DNA of 64,000 nt from Sphingobacteriales bacterium (GCA_025353765.1 JANXOD010000016.1:124001-188000), one strand, 5' to 3'; counted from the stretch's first letter, positions 46,243-55,435 are shown. Translations and numbers: made by a program. Notes: generated by a model not told the origin, from the sequence alone.

Positions 46243-47469
46243 CTATAAATCATCCCTCAAATTCTTAATATGCTTTACGCTTAAACGCGATGAGATGGAA
46301 GAAGCAAGCATAGAAACAACCAATACGGTACCCAATACCAGAACAAAATCCGTCCATTTAATAGTTACCGGGTAGTAATTGATGAGCATATTAGCACCCG
46401 ACATTTTTATAAATCCGAAACGCTGTTGCAATAAGCAAAATATAAAACCAACAGCCATTCCGGCCATACACCCCAACATAGAGATCATCATTCCCTCGAT
46501 AAAGAAAATCCGGCGAATAAGTGTATTATTTGCACCCAGACTGCTTAAAATGGCAATATCTTTTTTCTTATCGATCACCAGCATCGTTAGCGATCCTATG
46601 ATATTGAAAATAGCAATAATGAGCACAAAGGTAAGGATGACGAAAATCGCCCACTTCTCGGAGTTCAAAATTTTATATAATAACTGGTTTTGCTGACTGC
46701 GATTTTTAACTATAAATGCTTTTCCTAACCGTTTCTCAATATCCTGCTGCATATCTGAAACAGAGTTATTGTCCTTTAGGTTTAATTCAATAAAGGAGAT
46801 TTTCTTTTCTTCATTTAATAGCGACCGTGCAAAATCAATGGGGACAATAACCTCATTGTCGAATTCCTGTTGCACCTCAAAAACTCCCACCGGATGTATC
46901 GACTTAACCACAAACTCATCTGCCGGATTTAAAGCATTTTGAGCTCCTTTTTTGGGAGAGTAAATCTCCAGGTCTTTAAATTCATCTTTGATATTAACAG
47001 ATAAATAATTCTGAACAACAGAGCCAATTAAAGCAAAGCTTTCTCGGTCTTTTTTCAGCATAAATACACCCGATGTAATGGCACTGTCTAATGCCTTACT
47101 TTTCAAAAAATCATCCGACACCCCTTTTATTAAGGCGATATATTGCCGGGTTCCATAGCGTATCAAAGCTTTTTCCTGGAATACTTCAGTATAACTTGCT
47201 ATTCGTGTATCTTTTTTTAAGGTTTGAAAATAGGCTGTAGCAGGGTCGAATGTTTTCCCTTTTGCAGGTTCAATTCTAAGCTCCGGACTAAACGTATTAT
47301 ACATAGAAAGTACAATCGTTTCAAACCCGTTAAATACAGATAAAATGATAATCAATGCAGCGCTGCCTACAAAAACTCCCAGCATAGAAATTCCGGAAAT
47401 GAAATTAATAGCATTAACCGATTTCTTAGAAAACAAGTATCGCCTGGCGATGTACTGGGAAATATTCAA
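46243..47469 (-). CDS. LolC/LolE-type FtsX-like ABC permease
   Basis: A 408-residue inner-membrane permease of the lipoprotein-releasing system type, which extracts lipoproteins from the inner membrane for transfer to the outer membrane. An N-terminal helix (about 23-47, GISMLGVFVGSAALIIILSVFNGFE) is followed by a periplasmic MacB_PCD-like domain (about 50-250). Three C-terminal helices follow, near 275-300, 320-345 and 370-390, with the FtsX-type loop IDKKKDIAILSSLGANNTLIRRIF. The ATPase (LolD) is not in the window. An N-terminal ISQYIARRYLFSKK is usual for this family in Bacteroidetes. Confidence 0.9.
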   Translation of the reverse strand: MNISQYIARRYLFSKKSVNAINFISGISMLGVFVGSAALIIILSVFNGFETIVLSMYNTFSPELRIEPAKGKTFDPATAYFQTLKKDTRIASYTEVFQEKALIRYGTRQYIALIKGVSDDFLKSKALDSAITSGVFMLKKDRESFALIGSVVQNYLSVNIKDEFKDLEIYSPKKGAQNALNPADEFVVKSIHPVGVFEVQQEFDNEVIVPIDFARSLLNEEKKISFIELNLKDNNSVSDMQQDIEKRLGKAFIVKNRSQQNQLLYKILNSEKWAIFVILTFVLIIAIFNIIGSLTMLVIDKKKDIAILSSLGANNTLIRRIFFIEGMMISMLGCMAGMAVGFIFCLLQQRFGFIKMSGANMLINYYPVTIKWTDFVLVLGTVLVVSMLASSISSRLSVKHIKNLRDDL

Positions 47470-47508
47470 ATAAGAGCTTTTTAATTCTTTGAGACGAAAT
47501 TACAAAAA

Positions 47509-47533
47509 AGCCTGATGAAGAAATCATCAGGCT
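47509..47533 (-). terminator. Terminator upstream of the LolC/E gene
   Basis: Perfect 10-bp arms (AGCCTGATGA / TCATCAGGCT) enclose a 5-nt loop. On the minus strand they are followed by six T, so the hairpin ends transcripts coming from the frameshifted outer-membrane gene. I see no further feature in 47534-47677. Confidence 0.85.
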
Positions 47534-47677
47534 GAATGTTAATGCTCAGACTAGATAGAAATCATACCTATCACCTAAAAAACTTGGAAGATCTAAGCGT
47601 TAATTTTCGGGATTAAAGATATTGAAGTACGGTAATTTCAGAGTGTGCCCGAATACAAAACAAAAAGGAGCTTCAAA

Positions 47678-48291
47678 CTATTTTTGGAAGCTATATTTAA
47701 TCCCTATATTATAAAGAGTATTTTCAGCATGGCGATTCATTTTAAAAATTAACAAGTAGCTATATCCTTTATAACCTCCTAAAATATAACTCTCTGCATC
47801 TGCAAATACAGCCGTTTTTTCTGAAATGAAATAGTTTAACCCTGTTCCTAAATTTAGATTTAAATATTTTTTTAAAAAGTTGGTATTTTCATAGGGGGGA
47901 TAATAATAATTGCTTTTTGTCTCTATATTATAGACCATCCTGATTTTAAATTCCCCTTAAGATTTTTGTAAATATTGAATTCCCATTTCAGATCTATCGG
48001 CATTGATAAAATCTCTCCATCGAACTTACCATAATCACCCTGCTCTACAAATGAAAGTCCGGTTTTATAGTATTTAATCCGGCCTGAAATACTAAATTCT
48101 TTTATAAAATAATATTCTAAAAGCAAGCCCCCCTGAAAAGATTTATTAGGTTCATTGTTGATTATAGTTTCTATTATATCTAATCCAATATCAGCCCCAA
48201 AAAATAATTTCCTCTTTACATTAATTGAATTATCTTGTGCAAATGCATTTATCATTAACAATAGCAATAAAAATGTAAATCTTATTTTCAT
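47678..48291 (-). pseudogene. Outer-membrane barrel protein gene broken by a frameshift
   Basis: Two open frames cover one protein. The first (from the ATG at 48291) has a signal peptide (MKIRFTFLLLLLMINAFA, then QDNS) and barrel strands such as GGLLLEYYFIKEFSISGRIKYYKTGL. It runs into a stop soon after NLKGNLKSGW at about 47923. The second, in another frame, continues with YNIETKSNYYYPPYENTNFLKKYL and strands, ending YNIGIKYSFQK, a typical barrel C-terminus. One missing base near 47930-47938 joins them into about 205 residues. It is either a true pseudogene or an assembly error. It sits upstream of the LolC/E gene and downstream of two lipoprotein genes. Confidence 0.75.
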
Positions 48292-48328
48292 AATTTGTGG
48301 CATTTAACTTTATACACAGATTATTTTA

Positions 48329-48880
48329 TTAAAGCATTTTTGCATCAAAACGTCCTTTCCTGATTTCTACTTTCTCGCCTTTATCATTTACTGTATCAAA
48401 CCAGAATGTGCCGGATGCTATAGAGTTAGTTATATCAAATCTGGCTATGGTTAATTCCCCTATGGAGGAGATGGAAGCATTATTATAGCTGATGTCATAT
48501 TCAGCATATGCACCATTATCTTTTTGATTTTGAAGTTTATACGTAACGCCTTCCTGAATATCTATTTTGTTGATATATATTCTTACTGAAGCATCTTTAT
48601 AGGCATTATTTTTAGCATTATATCCTGATACTCGAAAACACTGGTCTTGTGATATATTATAATCAATATATCCATATGAACATGATACTCCACTTTTTGG
48701 AGGAAAACCGTACCATTTTGTCACAAATGCATTTCCATTAATTAAACAGCCAAAGGTATTTTTACCTTCCTTGCTGGCAATAGGTAATCCATCTATATCC
48801 AGTTTTTCTTTTTGACAAGAGGTAAAAAGTAATATGAGATTCAAGGCTAATAGCAGAGTGGTTTTGACAAGTATTTTCAC
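48329..48880 (-). CDS. DUF6252-type lipoprotein (first copy)
   Basis: A 183-residue lipoprotein: the signal peptide ends in LLFTSC, with Cys at about residue 22. The mature part begins KEGKNTFGCLINGNAFV, the signature of DUF6252. It continues with beta-strands to NSIASGTFWFDTVNDKGEKVEIRKGRFDAKML. The next gene upstream encodes a close paralogue with the same blocks, 10 nt away. The family's function is unknown; it should be anchored to the outer membrane. The pair is likely a local duplication. Confidence 0.85.
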   Translation of the reverse strand: MKILVKTTLLLALNLILLFTSCQKEKLDIDGLPIASKEGKNTFGCLINGNAFVTKWYGFPPKSGVSCSYGYIDYNISQDQCFRVSGYNAKNNAYKDASVRIYINKIDIQEGVTYKLQNQKDNGAYAEYDISYNNASISSIGELTIARFDITNSIASGTFWFDTVNDKGEKVEIRKGRFDAKML

Positions 48881-48890
48881 AAATTATTTA

Positions 48891-49439
48891 TTAAAGAATT
48901 TTCGCATCAAAACGCCCTTCTCGTACCTCTACCTTCTCCCCTTTATCATTTTGGGCATCAAACCAAAATGTACCCGAAGCTATGTGGTTAATCTCATCAA
49001 ATTTGGTGATGGTTAGCTCTCCACTCAATGAAGTATATTTATTATATATATTAATAATATACTCCGCAAACGCACCATTGTCTTTTTGATTTTGAAAAGG
49101 ATAGGTAGTACCTTCCTTAATATCTATCTTACTGGTAAATATTTTAACAGAAAAAAATTTATCAGGATTGCTTTTGTCATCTAATCCTGATGCTTGAAAA
49201 AAATGCCCTTTTGAAATATCAGAATCAATATATCCATACTCACAGGTCACTGGCGACTTATTAAAAAGATGAGTTTGAGCCACAAAAACATTCCCATCTA
49301 TTAAACAGCCAAAGGTATTTTTACCTTCCTGTGTGGCAGCAGGTAAGGCAGCAAGGCCAGTTTTTTCTTTTTTGCAGGAGGCCGAAATTAATAGTATGCT
49401 GCAAACTGATAGCAAGGTGATTTTCAGTAGTGTTTTCAT
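48891..49439 (-). CDS. DUF6252-type lipoprotein (second copy)
   Basis: A 182-residue paralogue of the adjacent lipoprotein, with a lipobox ending LLISASC and the same starting block QEGKNTFGCLIDGNVFV. The end is almost identical (HIASGTFWFDAQNDKGEKVEVREGRFDAKIL), while the middle (SKGHFFQASGLDDKSNPDKFF) has diverged. That pattern, conserved ends and a variable centre, suggests an exposed surface region. The function is unknown. The start follows the 1.27-kilo-residue T9SS esterase gene by 67 nt on the same strand. Confidence 0.85.
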   Translation of the reverse strand: MKTLLKITLLSVCSILLISASCKKEKTGLAALPAATQEGKNTFGCLIDGNVFVAQTHLFNKSPVTCEYGYIDSDISKGHFFQASGLDDKSNPDKFFSVKIFTSKIDIKEGTTYPFQNQKDNGAFAEYIINIYNKYTSLSGELTITKFDEINHIASGTFWFDAQNDKGEKVEVREGRFDAKIL

Positions 49440-49506
49440 GTTTTCTATTTTATAAAGGGCTTTTTGGATAGTCTTTAAATTTAATTATAAATATACGCTA
49501 TTTGGG

Positions 49507-52500
49507 TTAATGCTGAATAATAACCTGCTTTTTAATGACCTCTTCCCCTTCTGTAATATGGATAAAATAGGTGCCGTTAGGAATGTCTTTAATGTCAATT
49601 ACTACTTCTTCTTTTCCATCATTTTCTCCCTCACGCAGTATCTTTCCCTTATCCGTATACAATTTATAGCTAAATCTACGTTGTGCCTGGCCTGTGCTAG
49701 TTATGGGCATCCCGGTATCATCAGTTGATATTGTTGATATCTTAATAGAAGAATTAGAAGGATTAGGTGATATTACATATGGCATATTTTTACATTCACC
49801 GGTATTGCTTACACTATTGCTATATATAGGTGTACCACAAACATTAACTACCTGCACCTTAATCATTCTTGTAGTATTACATGGAAAATACCAGTTAAAA
49901 GTATTGCTTAGCGTGGTTTGGTTCAATACATTATCTACATACCAATTATAAGTAGCTCCGGATATTAGGGGAGCTGTATACTTATAATTAGTAGGGGTTC
50001 CTGCCGGAGAAGTTTTAACTGCTGTTATATTTAACATGGTAATACCAACTGTAATATTAGTTGTAACTACTTTCATGTTTCCGCAGACAGAGGTAGTAAA
50101 TGCGTTAAGTACACCCGGGCCGTAACCATTAGGGCTTAAAACGACTGAATTGCCGGTATTGGAACCCACAATACTTAATGCACCTGTTACACTCCACACA
50201 ACCGTTGCTCCTGCCGGCAAATTATTAATGCTGTATGTGGCAGCAGAACACATATTACCCGGCCCGGATATGGAATTAGTACATAGAAAAGTACAATCTG
50301 TAGAAACCGCATTGGTATTTTGCAGTTCTGCCGCTAACCAGTTTCCATTCAGTTCGGTAATAGTAGTATGAGATTCATTTGCTCTTGAATCTGTATTAGC
50401 CGTTATAAAATTTTGAAAGGGCGTATTCTTCGGTGCCGCAGGCGGGGAAGAGGCTAAATATTTAGCTTGGTAATCTGCAGCTGTTAAACTGGCATTGCCA
50501 TAACCAATATCTAAAGAACTTACGGCCGGTATAAACCCAAACAGTCTTTTATTGGAGGCGGTGATGTTATATTTATAAAACCAGTTCGTACAGGTAGCAT
50601 TAGACAGGTCAAACATAACATCCATATACCCCCCGGCAAAAGAATCATAGGGTAGCATCCCAGCGGGTGCATTAAACGTTTTATTGGTAATATTAACGGT
50701 TATAGGTATGATCCATAATATTTTTTTAGTATAAGTTATTTTATTATGGTACACCTGGTTGCCTCCCCCGGTATTGGTGGCATTTAATTGGATGTCAAAT
50801 TTCCAGTCATTTCTGCCGGGTAATACACCTAAAATTAAACCGGGCTGGTTTAAAAAAATTCCAATAAAAGGCAGCGCCATCATCCCGGTCAGATCTCCTA
50901 AAAGCCGGGTATTGGCTTTCCCTGTAAAATTTAATAAAAGGTCATTAGGCACAATGCCTTGCCCGGTACCGCATTGTGCCGCGTTACTAATAGCAATTTT
51001 TCTGATGGGACTTCCCGGATCACCTGCCGGGTATCCCATAGCTTTTAATTCATTTTGCCATTGATCATGTAAAGAATTATCTACTTGGTAACTACTATTC
51101 ACATAGTTAATCAGCATTTGCCTGGAAGCAGGCTCATCACTAATATTTATTTTGGAATAGGGGCTTCCACTACCCGAAAGAACAGAGGTGGCCTGTGCTA
51201 AAACAGCCGTAGGGCCCGTTTTCAGATATAAATTACTGAAGTGTTTGGCCAAAAACTGGTAACCCAAGGGTACGTTTGCACCTTGGTGCGGACTATCATC
51301 ACTGATATATAAACTGGTTTGGTGGAGCTCATTTTTATTTTCCATGTCTTTTAGTGCCCAGCGGGCCACTAAACCGCCCATACTAATCCCCATTACGACA
51401 TTTTTATCAGTACTGCCTGCTAAGGCTTTGCGTTTATTCACTTCACGAATCACTTCTTTGAGCAATAAGGCATTCTTTTTAATATCATCTGTACCGTTCC
51501 GCCAGTCTACATAAACGATATCGAATTGAGGATTATCTATTAATATATTTTGCAAATCATTATTATCTTGAGTATCATCCAAAAAGTTGTCAATTTTAGT
51601 ATCTCCATAAGGTAATTCCGGATTTAAAAGTCTTCCCGGGTCAAACCCTTCGGCAACAATTAAGGGGTGTTGTAATCCTAGGGCAGGATTTGCATATTGA
51701 ATTAACATGGTTCCCTGTGCGAATTGGCCATTAAAAGCTTCCGTGGCAACAATGGGGATAATCTCTGTATTGGGATAAATATCTAACACAGAAGGCAGAA
51801 TGTGAATTTGTGAATGACTGTATAAGGTGGTATTATTATTCAGGTTCAATTTATAGGTAATCACTTTGAGCCCCGTATCGGGGTAGTTTACAGGCAGTTG
51901 CTGGTTAATATTAAGGGCACGGTAACCCAGTCCGTCGCCGGCATCTACCTGCATATTGCTCACGGCTGCGGCATCATTACTTAGCCATAATGATGGAGGA
52001 AATATGAGTTGCTGGTTTTTACCGGTATACGTATCCGTTGCCGCGGTAATGGCAAATGCATTTTCTACCTGGTAGGGGTTTTGCCATACCCCAGAAATGT
52101 ATTTATCGTATACCTGATTATTTACAATGCTAATTTGGTTGCTGGCCACCGCATTATCTGTAAACCTGGAATATTTATAATAAAGGCCCGTTAAAATAAT
52201 TTTGCCGGGTTGGCGCTGTGAATAGCTGAAATTATCGATCGTTTCTATGGGTGTAAATGCAGGGGCATTGGCCTGAATACGGGCAGATATTAACGTTTGA
52301 TAAATAGCACGAAACTCCTCATTGTTTACATAATTACTATCTGCCAGGATGGTTCCTTTATAATTATCCAGGTTGGTTTGTTCTAAGGCAATATCCCGCA
52401 ATAAACCATAAGGTACCCGGCTGGTTTCTAATTGCGCAAAAATCTGTGTTATTTGCTGGGAGAAGGTATTATCTATTTCCTTAGTGCCTGCCGGGATACT

Positions 52501-53325
52501 GATCTGGGTAGTGATATTTCCACTGTTAGCACCATAACCTTCAGATACCACCCAATAAGTTCCGGCTGCCAGTTGCTTTTTAAGAGATGCCTGAAAACTG
52601 GCACATAAAGGACCATTGTCATCATTAGAGGCAATAATGGCTCCTTCCGCATCTAATAAATAGATATAAGTATCAAAAGAAGAAGCACAGTGGGAAATGC
52701 TCACCAGGTCAGCATTGTTTAATGTAAATTGATAATAGATATCATCGCTTGGCTGGCCCATATCATTGCCGAAATTATTAGCCGGGGCATTATTCTTCGT
52801 ATCCGAAAAAGGAAGGCCGGGTATTAAAGTTCCCGCATTAATGGCATTGTATTGGGTAGCGCCCGAAGGGGTAGGCCGGCTGATCTGCGTAATAATATCC
52901 CCGCTATAAGTACTATAACCCTCTGATACCACATAATACGTTCCGGCTGCTAATTGTATTTGAATAGATGCCCGCACACTCCCCGTACATAAGGGCCCAT
53001 TATCATCATTAGAGGCTATTACTACACCATTCGAATTCAGCACATACATATACGTATCAAAACCGGAAGTACAATGAGAAATGCTCACCAGCGCACCCAG
53101 TTTTAAGGTAAATTTATAATAAATATCATCACTGGGTTGTCCCATATCATTGCCATAACCATTGGCCGGGGCATTATTACGGGTATCTGTAAAGGGGCTG
53201 TTTAAATTACCTGCATCTATCGCTTTAGCCAGGTTAGCGCCCATAGGCTGGGCAAAGGCAGTAAAGCTGGTTAATAAACAAAAAGAAAGAATAATACATG
53301 TTTTCAAAAAGTAGAGATATTTCAT
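49507..53325 (-). CDS. Giant T9SS-exported esterase-like protein with PPC repeats
   Basis: A 1272-residue protein from the ATG at 53325, which gives the signal peptide MKYLYFLKTCIILSFCLLTS...AFAQ; the longer frame adds 7 residues and is less likely. Two pre-peptidase-like (PPC) domains (about residues 30-135 and 140-260) are near-identical around NNAPANGYGNDMGQPSDDIYY. A middle alpha/beta-hydrolase domain has the nucleophile motif GISMGG (Ser about residue 648) and resembles PGAP1-like esterases. PKD-like domains follow, then a T9SS sorting domain (PNPSNSSIKIS...NGTYFIHITEG). It should be secreted and surface-bound. The substrate is unknown. Confidence 0.85.
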   Translation of the reverse strand: MKYLYFLKTCIILSFCLLTSFTAFAQPMGANLAKAIDAGNLNSPFTDTRNNAPANGYGNDMGQPSDDIYYKFTLKLGALVSISHCTSGFDTYMYVLNSNGVVIASNDDNGPLCTGSVRASIQIQLAAGTYYVVSEGYSTYSGDIITQISRPTPSGATQYNAINAGTLIPGLPFSDTKNNAPANNFGNDMGQPSDDIYYQFTLNNADLVSISHCASSFDTYIYLLDAEGAIIASNDDNGPLCASFQASLKKQLAAGTYWVVSEGYGANSGNITTQISIPAGTKEIDNTFSQQITQIFAQLETSRVPYGLLRDIALEQTNLDNYKGTILADSNYVNNEEFRAIYQTLISARIQANAPAFTPIETIDNFSYSQRQPGKIILTGLYYKYSRFTDNAVASNQISIVNNQVYDKYISGVWQNPYQVENAFAITAATDTYTGKNQQLIFPPSLWLSNDAAAVSNMQVDAGDGLGYRALNINQQLPVNYPDTGLKVITYKLNLNNNTTLYSHSQIHILPSVLDIYPNTEIIPIVATEAFNGQFAQGTMLIQYANPALGLQHPLIVAEGFDPGRLLNPELPYGDTKIDNFLDDTQDNNDLQNILIDNPQFDIVYVDWRNGTDDIKKNALLLKEVIREVNKRKALAGSTDKNVVMGISMGGLVARWALKDMENKNELHQTSLYISDDSPHQGANVPLGYQFLAKHFSNLYLKTGPTAVLAQATSVLSGSGSPYSKINISDEPASRQMLINYVNSSYQVDNSLHDQWQNELKAMGYPAGDPGSPIRKIAISNAAQCGTGQGIVPNDLLLNFTGKANTRLLGDLTGMMALPFIGIFLNQPGLILGVLPGRNDWKFDIQLNATNTGGGNQVYHNKITYTKKILWIIPITVNITNKTFNAPAGMLPYDSFAGGYMDVMFDLSNATCTNWFYKYNITASNKRLFGFIPAVSSLDIGYGNASLTAADYQAKYLASSPPAAPKNTPFQNFITANTDSRANESHTTITELNGNWLAAELQNTNAVSTDCTFLCTNSISGPGNMCSAATYSINNLPAGATVVWSVTGALSIVGSNTGNSVVLSPNGYGPGVLNAFTTSVCGNMKVVTTNITVGITMLNITAVKTSPAGTPTNYKYTAPLISGATYNWYVDNVLNQTTLSNTFNWYFPCNTTRMIKVQVVNVCGTPIYSNSVSNTGECKNMPYVISPNPSNSSIKISTISTDDTGMPITSTGQAQRRFSYKLYTDKGKILREGENDGKEEVVIDIKDIPNGTYFIHITEGEEVIKKQVIIQH

Positions 53326-53373
53326 AGTTTTTATAAGTATTTTCAATTAATTGGTTTTAAAACTTAATTATTT

Positions 53374-53531
53374 GTCCTCCGCCAGCGGAGGTGCCGGAGG
53401 TGGAGGTGGTTAGGCGATAAGCAAAAAGTAAACTAATACCATTTAAAAACTGCAGCTTTCTTAATATAATACTTAACCACCTCCGTCTTGCTTCACTCCG
53501 TTACGCAATCCACCTCCGCCAGCCGGAGGAC
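53374..53531. repeat. 158-bp imperfect palindromic element
   Basis: The ends GTCCTCC (53374-53380) and GGAGGAC (53525-53531) are inverted, and each end also contains its own hairpin (CCTCCGC/GCGGAGG on the left, CCTCCG/CGGAGG on the right). Internally GGAGGTGGTTA (53402-53412) pairs with TAACCACCTCC (53474-53484). The GC-rich arms contrast with the AT-rich centre. There is no open frame inside. It resembles a small non-autonomous mobile element or REP-type repeat, and lies between two minus-strand genes. Confidence 0.7.
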
Positions 53532-53536
53532 AGGAA

Positions 53537-53896
53537 TTACGGCCTGCCAACAACAGGCGCTTCCGTTCTGTTTCTTTCTGTAGTAGGAATAAGTTTATTG
53601 CTTTGTTCTTCTGTTAAGATCTTTTTAAGCTTCATATTTTTTTCATCAATTAATTGGTCCATTTTTACCGTTAACTCCTCTGGTGTAAGACTCTTATCGC
53701 CAATAGCAATTTTCGCATTTTCTTTGTATTGATCTAATATCAATACCACCTGTTGGGCTTTCTGGTCTGTAATAGCCAAATCTTTGCCGATGTATTTAAT
53801 CCGGACCTGTTTCAAACTGTCGGTTTCCTGCGAATAAGCTTGCTTAGCAAAGACCGTTGAAACAAGAAGCATAATGGCAAATGTGTAATTTTTCAT
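53537..53896 (-). CDS. Small exported helical protein, function unknown
   Basis: A 119-residue protein with a signal peptide (MKNYTFAIMLLVSTVFAKQAYS). The mature part is helical (ITDQKAQQVVLILDQYKENAKIAIGD, LTPEELTVKMDQLIDEKNMKLKKILTEEQ). It loosely resembles small Spy/heavy-metal-resistance-type periplasmic proteins, with a region like LTxEQxxK. Its last residues (EAPVVGRP) end 6 nt from a palindromic element, so the C-terminus may derive from it. No function can be given. Confidence 0.65.
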   Translation of the reverse strand: MKNYTFAIMLLVSTVFAKQAYSQETDSLKQVRIKYIGKDLAITDQKAQQVVLILDQYKENAKIAIGDKSLTPEELTVKMDQLIDEKNMKLKKILTEEQSNKLIPTTERNRTEAPVVGRP

Positions 53897-54000
53897 GTTA
53901 TTTAATTTAGGTTTATCAAATCAAGATTATAATTAATGAAGTATTACGGATATTAAAATGCGTTAAAGGACATATAGCATAGTATTAAAGTCCAAGATGA

Positions 54001-54053
54001 TTAGAAAAGGAAATAAGCTGCCTTTTTACAAAGCAGCCTATTTCCTTTTCTAA
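54001..54053 (-). terminator. Long terminator hairpin
   Basis: Arms of 15 bp (TTAGAAAAGGAAATA / TATTTCCTTTTCTAA) plus an inner GCTGC/GCAGC pair form a 53-nt hairpin. It starts 13 nt after the stop of the gene at 54067. Confidence 0.85.
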
Positions 54054-54066
54054 AACCTTAAGCAAC

Positions 54067-54969
54067 TTAAACGGCCATAGCCAGCTCCACCTCTAAATTT
54101 ACCCGTTCGCCCTTAGTAATAGCTACCGGGAGCGTATGGGCCTGATAACCATTTTTATAAAACGTAAATACATACATCCCTTCTGCCAGGCTTTTCAGTT
54201 GAAAGTACCCTTTAGCTGTTGTTTTACGCTTCAAATTAGTCTCCTCAACGGTAATTGTTACACCGCTCAAAGGCAATAACGTACCGGCATCTTTCACCAG
54301 ACCCATTACCGGCAATTTCCGATAACCCGGGCCGGTTACCTTACGGGCATTGTTATACTGCTGATAAAAAACCGGGTCAGTGTTTTTTACAATCTCCGCC
54401 AATACATCTAATTTGTTCAGCAAAGCATCCGAAGCATCAAACAATTGATCTAACTGATCAGTTACCTGCTTCTTAACCGTAATAGCCAGCCTCGGTTTCG
54501 GAATAGCTACCTGGTAAGCCGTAATAGCTGTTTGTAAATCTGTAATATCAGTAGCCGTAATGCCATAATCAACCAGAGCAGCGGCATGTACTACTGCCCG
54601 GCTGTGTATCACCTGGCATTTATCCCTTAATACTGTATCTGCACTTTTCACCAAAGCGCTCTCACTATAACCCACTTCGGCAGCCAAAACAGCATCATCG
54701 GTGTTTAAAGCAAACGCTTTTAACTTATTAGCCGCATCCATCGCCTCCGCAATAAGTGCTATTTTTAAAACCTGTTTATTTACAGTCAGTCCCCTGCCAT
54801 CCAGTTCCTGTTCTTCGCGTGTAGTTTGCAGTTGCGTTACATTCCCATCAAATGCGGTGGCATGTTCTCCAAATTTGGGTATTTGCGCCATAGTAGTGGC
54901 AGAAGCTCCTTTCAAAACATCATTCACTACTAAATACATACTTAATTTTCTCTCTTGTATAATTTTCAT
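54067..54969 (-). CDS. Protein with C-terminal carboxypeptidase-regulatory-like domain, no signal peptide
   Basis: A 300-residue protein from the ATG at 54969 (MKIIQERKLSMYLVVNDVLKG). Residues about 1-210 are alanine-rich and helical (LKIALIAEAMDAANKLKAF, VLAAEVGYSESALVKS, KKQVTDQLDQLFDASDALLNKL). The last 85 residues form an Ig-like carboxypeptidase-regulatory domain (VMGLVKDAGTLLPLSGVTITVEET, KGYFQLKSLAEGMYVFTFYKNGY). That domain is normally exported, yet no signal peptide is visible here, which is odd. Its role is unknown. A long terminator follows. Confidence 0.7.
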   Translation of the reverse strand: MKIIQERKLSMYLVVNDVLKGASATTMAQIPKFGEHATAFDGNVTQLQTTREEQELDGRGLTVNKQVLKIALIAEAMDAANKLKAFALNTDDAVLAAEVGYSESALVKSADTVLRDKCQVIHSRAVVHAAALVDYGITATDITDLQTAITAYQVAIPKPRLAITVKKQVTDQLDQLFDASDALLNKLDVLAEIVKNTDPVFYQQYNNARKVTGPGYRKLPVMGLVKDAGTLLPLSGVTITVEETNLKRKTTAKGYFQLKSLAEGMYVFTFYKNGYQAHTLPVAITKGERVNLEVELAMAV

Positions 54970-55173
54970 CTTTTTGTTTTTAGATGAAACCTGCATTAAA
55001 ATTATTGTGCTAATCTATTTTTCGCGGTAGACAAAAAACTAATGCAAATTTCATAGATATGAATTTTTATTAAAAGTATAAATAGATAATTATAAAAACA
55101 AAATTAAATCGCATTAATTTATTCGAATTGTGGTAATAAACTTTCCCGGGCTCTCCCTTTTCTAAATAGAGCA

Positions 55174-55361
55174 TATCGATTTCCATGCGAAGCTTTCCAA
55201 TTTCCGCACGAAGCTTGGCGATTTCCATGCAAAGCTTTCAATTTCCGCATGAAGCTTGGCGATTTCCATACAAAGCTTCTCAATTTCCGCACGGAGCTTG
55301 TCGATTTCCATGCAAAGCTTCTCAATTTCCGCACGAAGCCTGTCGGTTTCCGTGTAAAGTC
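55174..55361. repeat. Nine-unit 21-bp tandem repeat encoding leucine/isoleucine heptads on the minus strand
   Basis: Nine units with two alternating versions, one reading (minus) AGCTTTGCATGGAAATCG-like and the other AGCTTCGTGCGGAAATTG-like. All are 21 bp except unit 4 (55237-55256), which is 20 bp. In one minus frame the units translate as heptads of the form I-EKLCME-I-DKLRAE, with Ile and Leu at positions a and d, as in a dimeric coiled coil. The one-base deletion in unit 4 ends that frame. It has no start codon before the repeat and a TAA just upstream. Other frames on both strands are also open, so a true protein is uncertain. Confidence 0.8.
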
Positions 55362-55435
55362 GCCTTGTTTCTTAGAAAGTTCTGGATGATTCCGGGTAAA
55401 GTCTCTTATTTCCCTGGCAGACAGGTATGAAAACC

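Noticed and set aside
55119-55430. Open frames on both strands across the 21-bp repeat
   Set aside because: Several frames of a 21-bp repeat stay open automatically. The proteins they give are basic and non-heptad, so neither is called as a gene; the heptad frame is reported as a finding instead.
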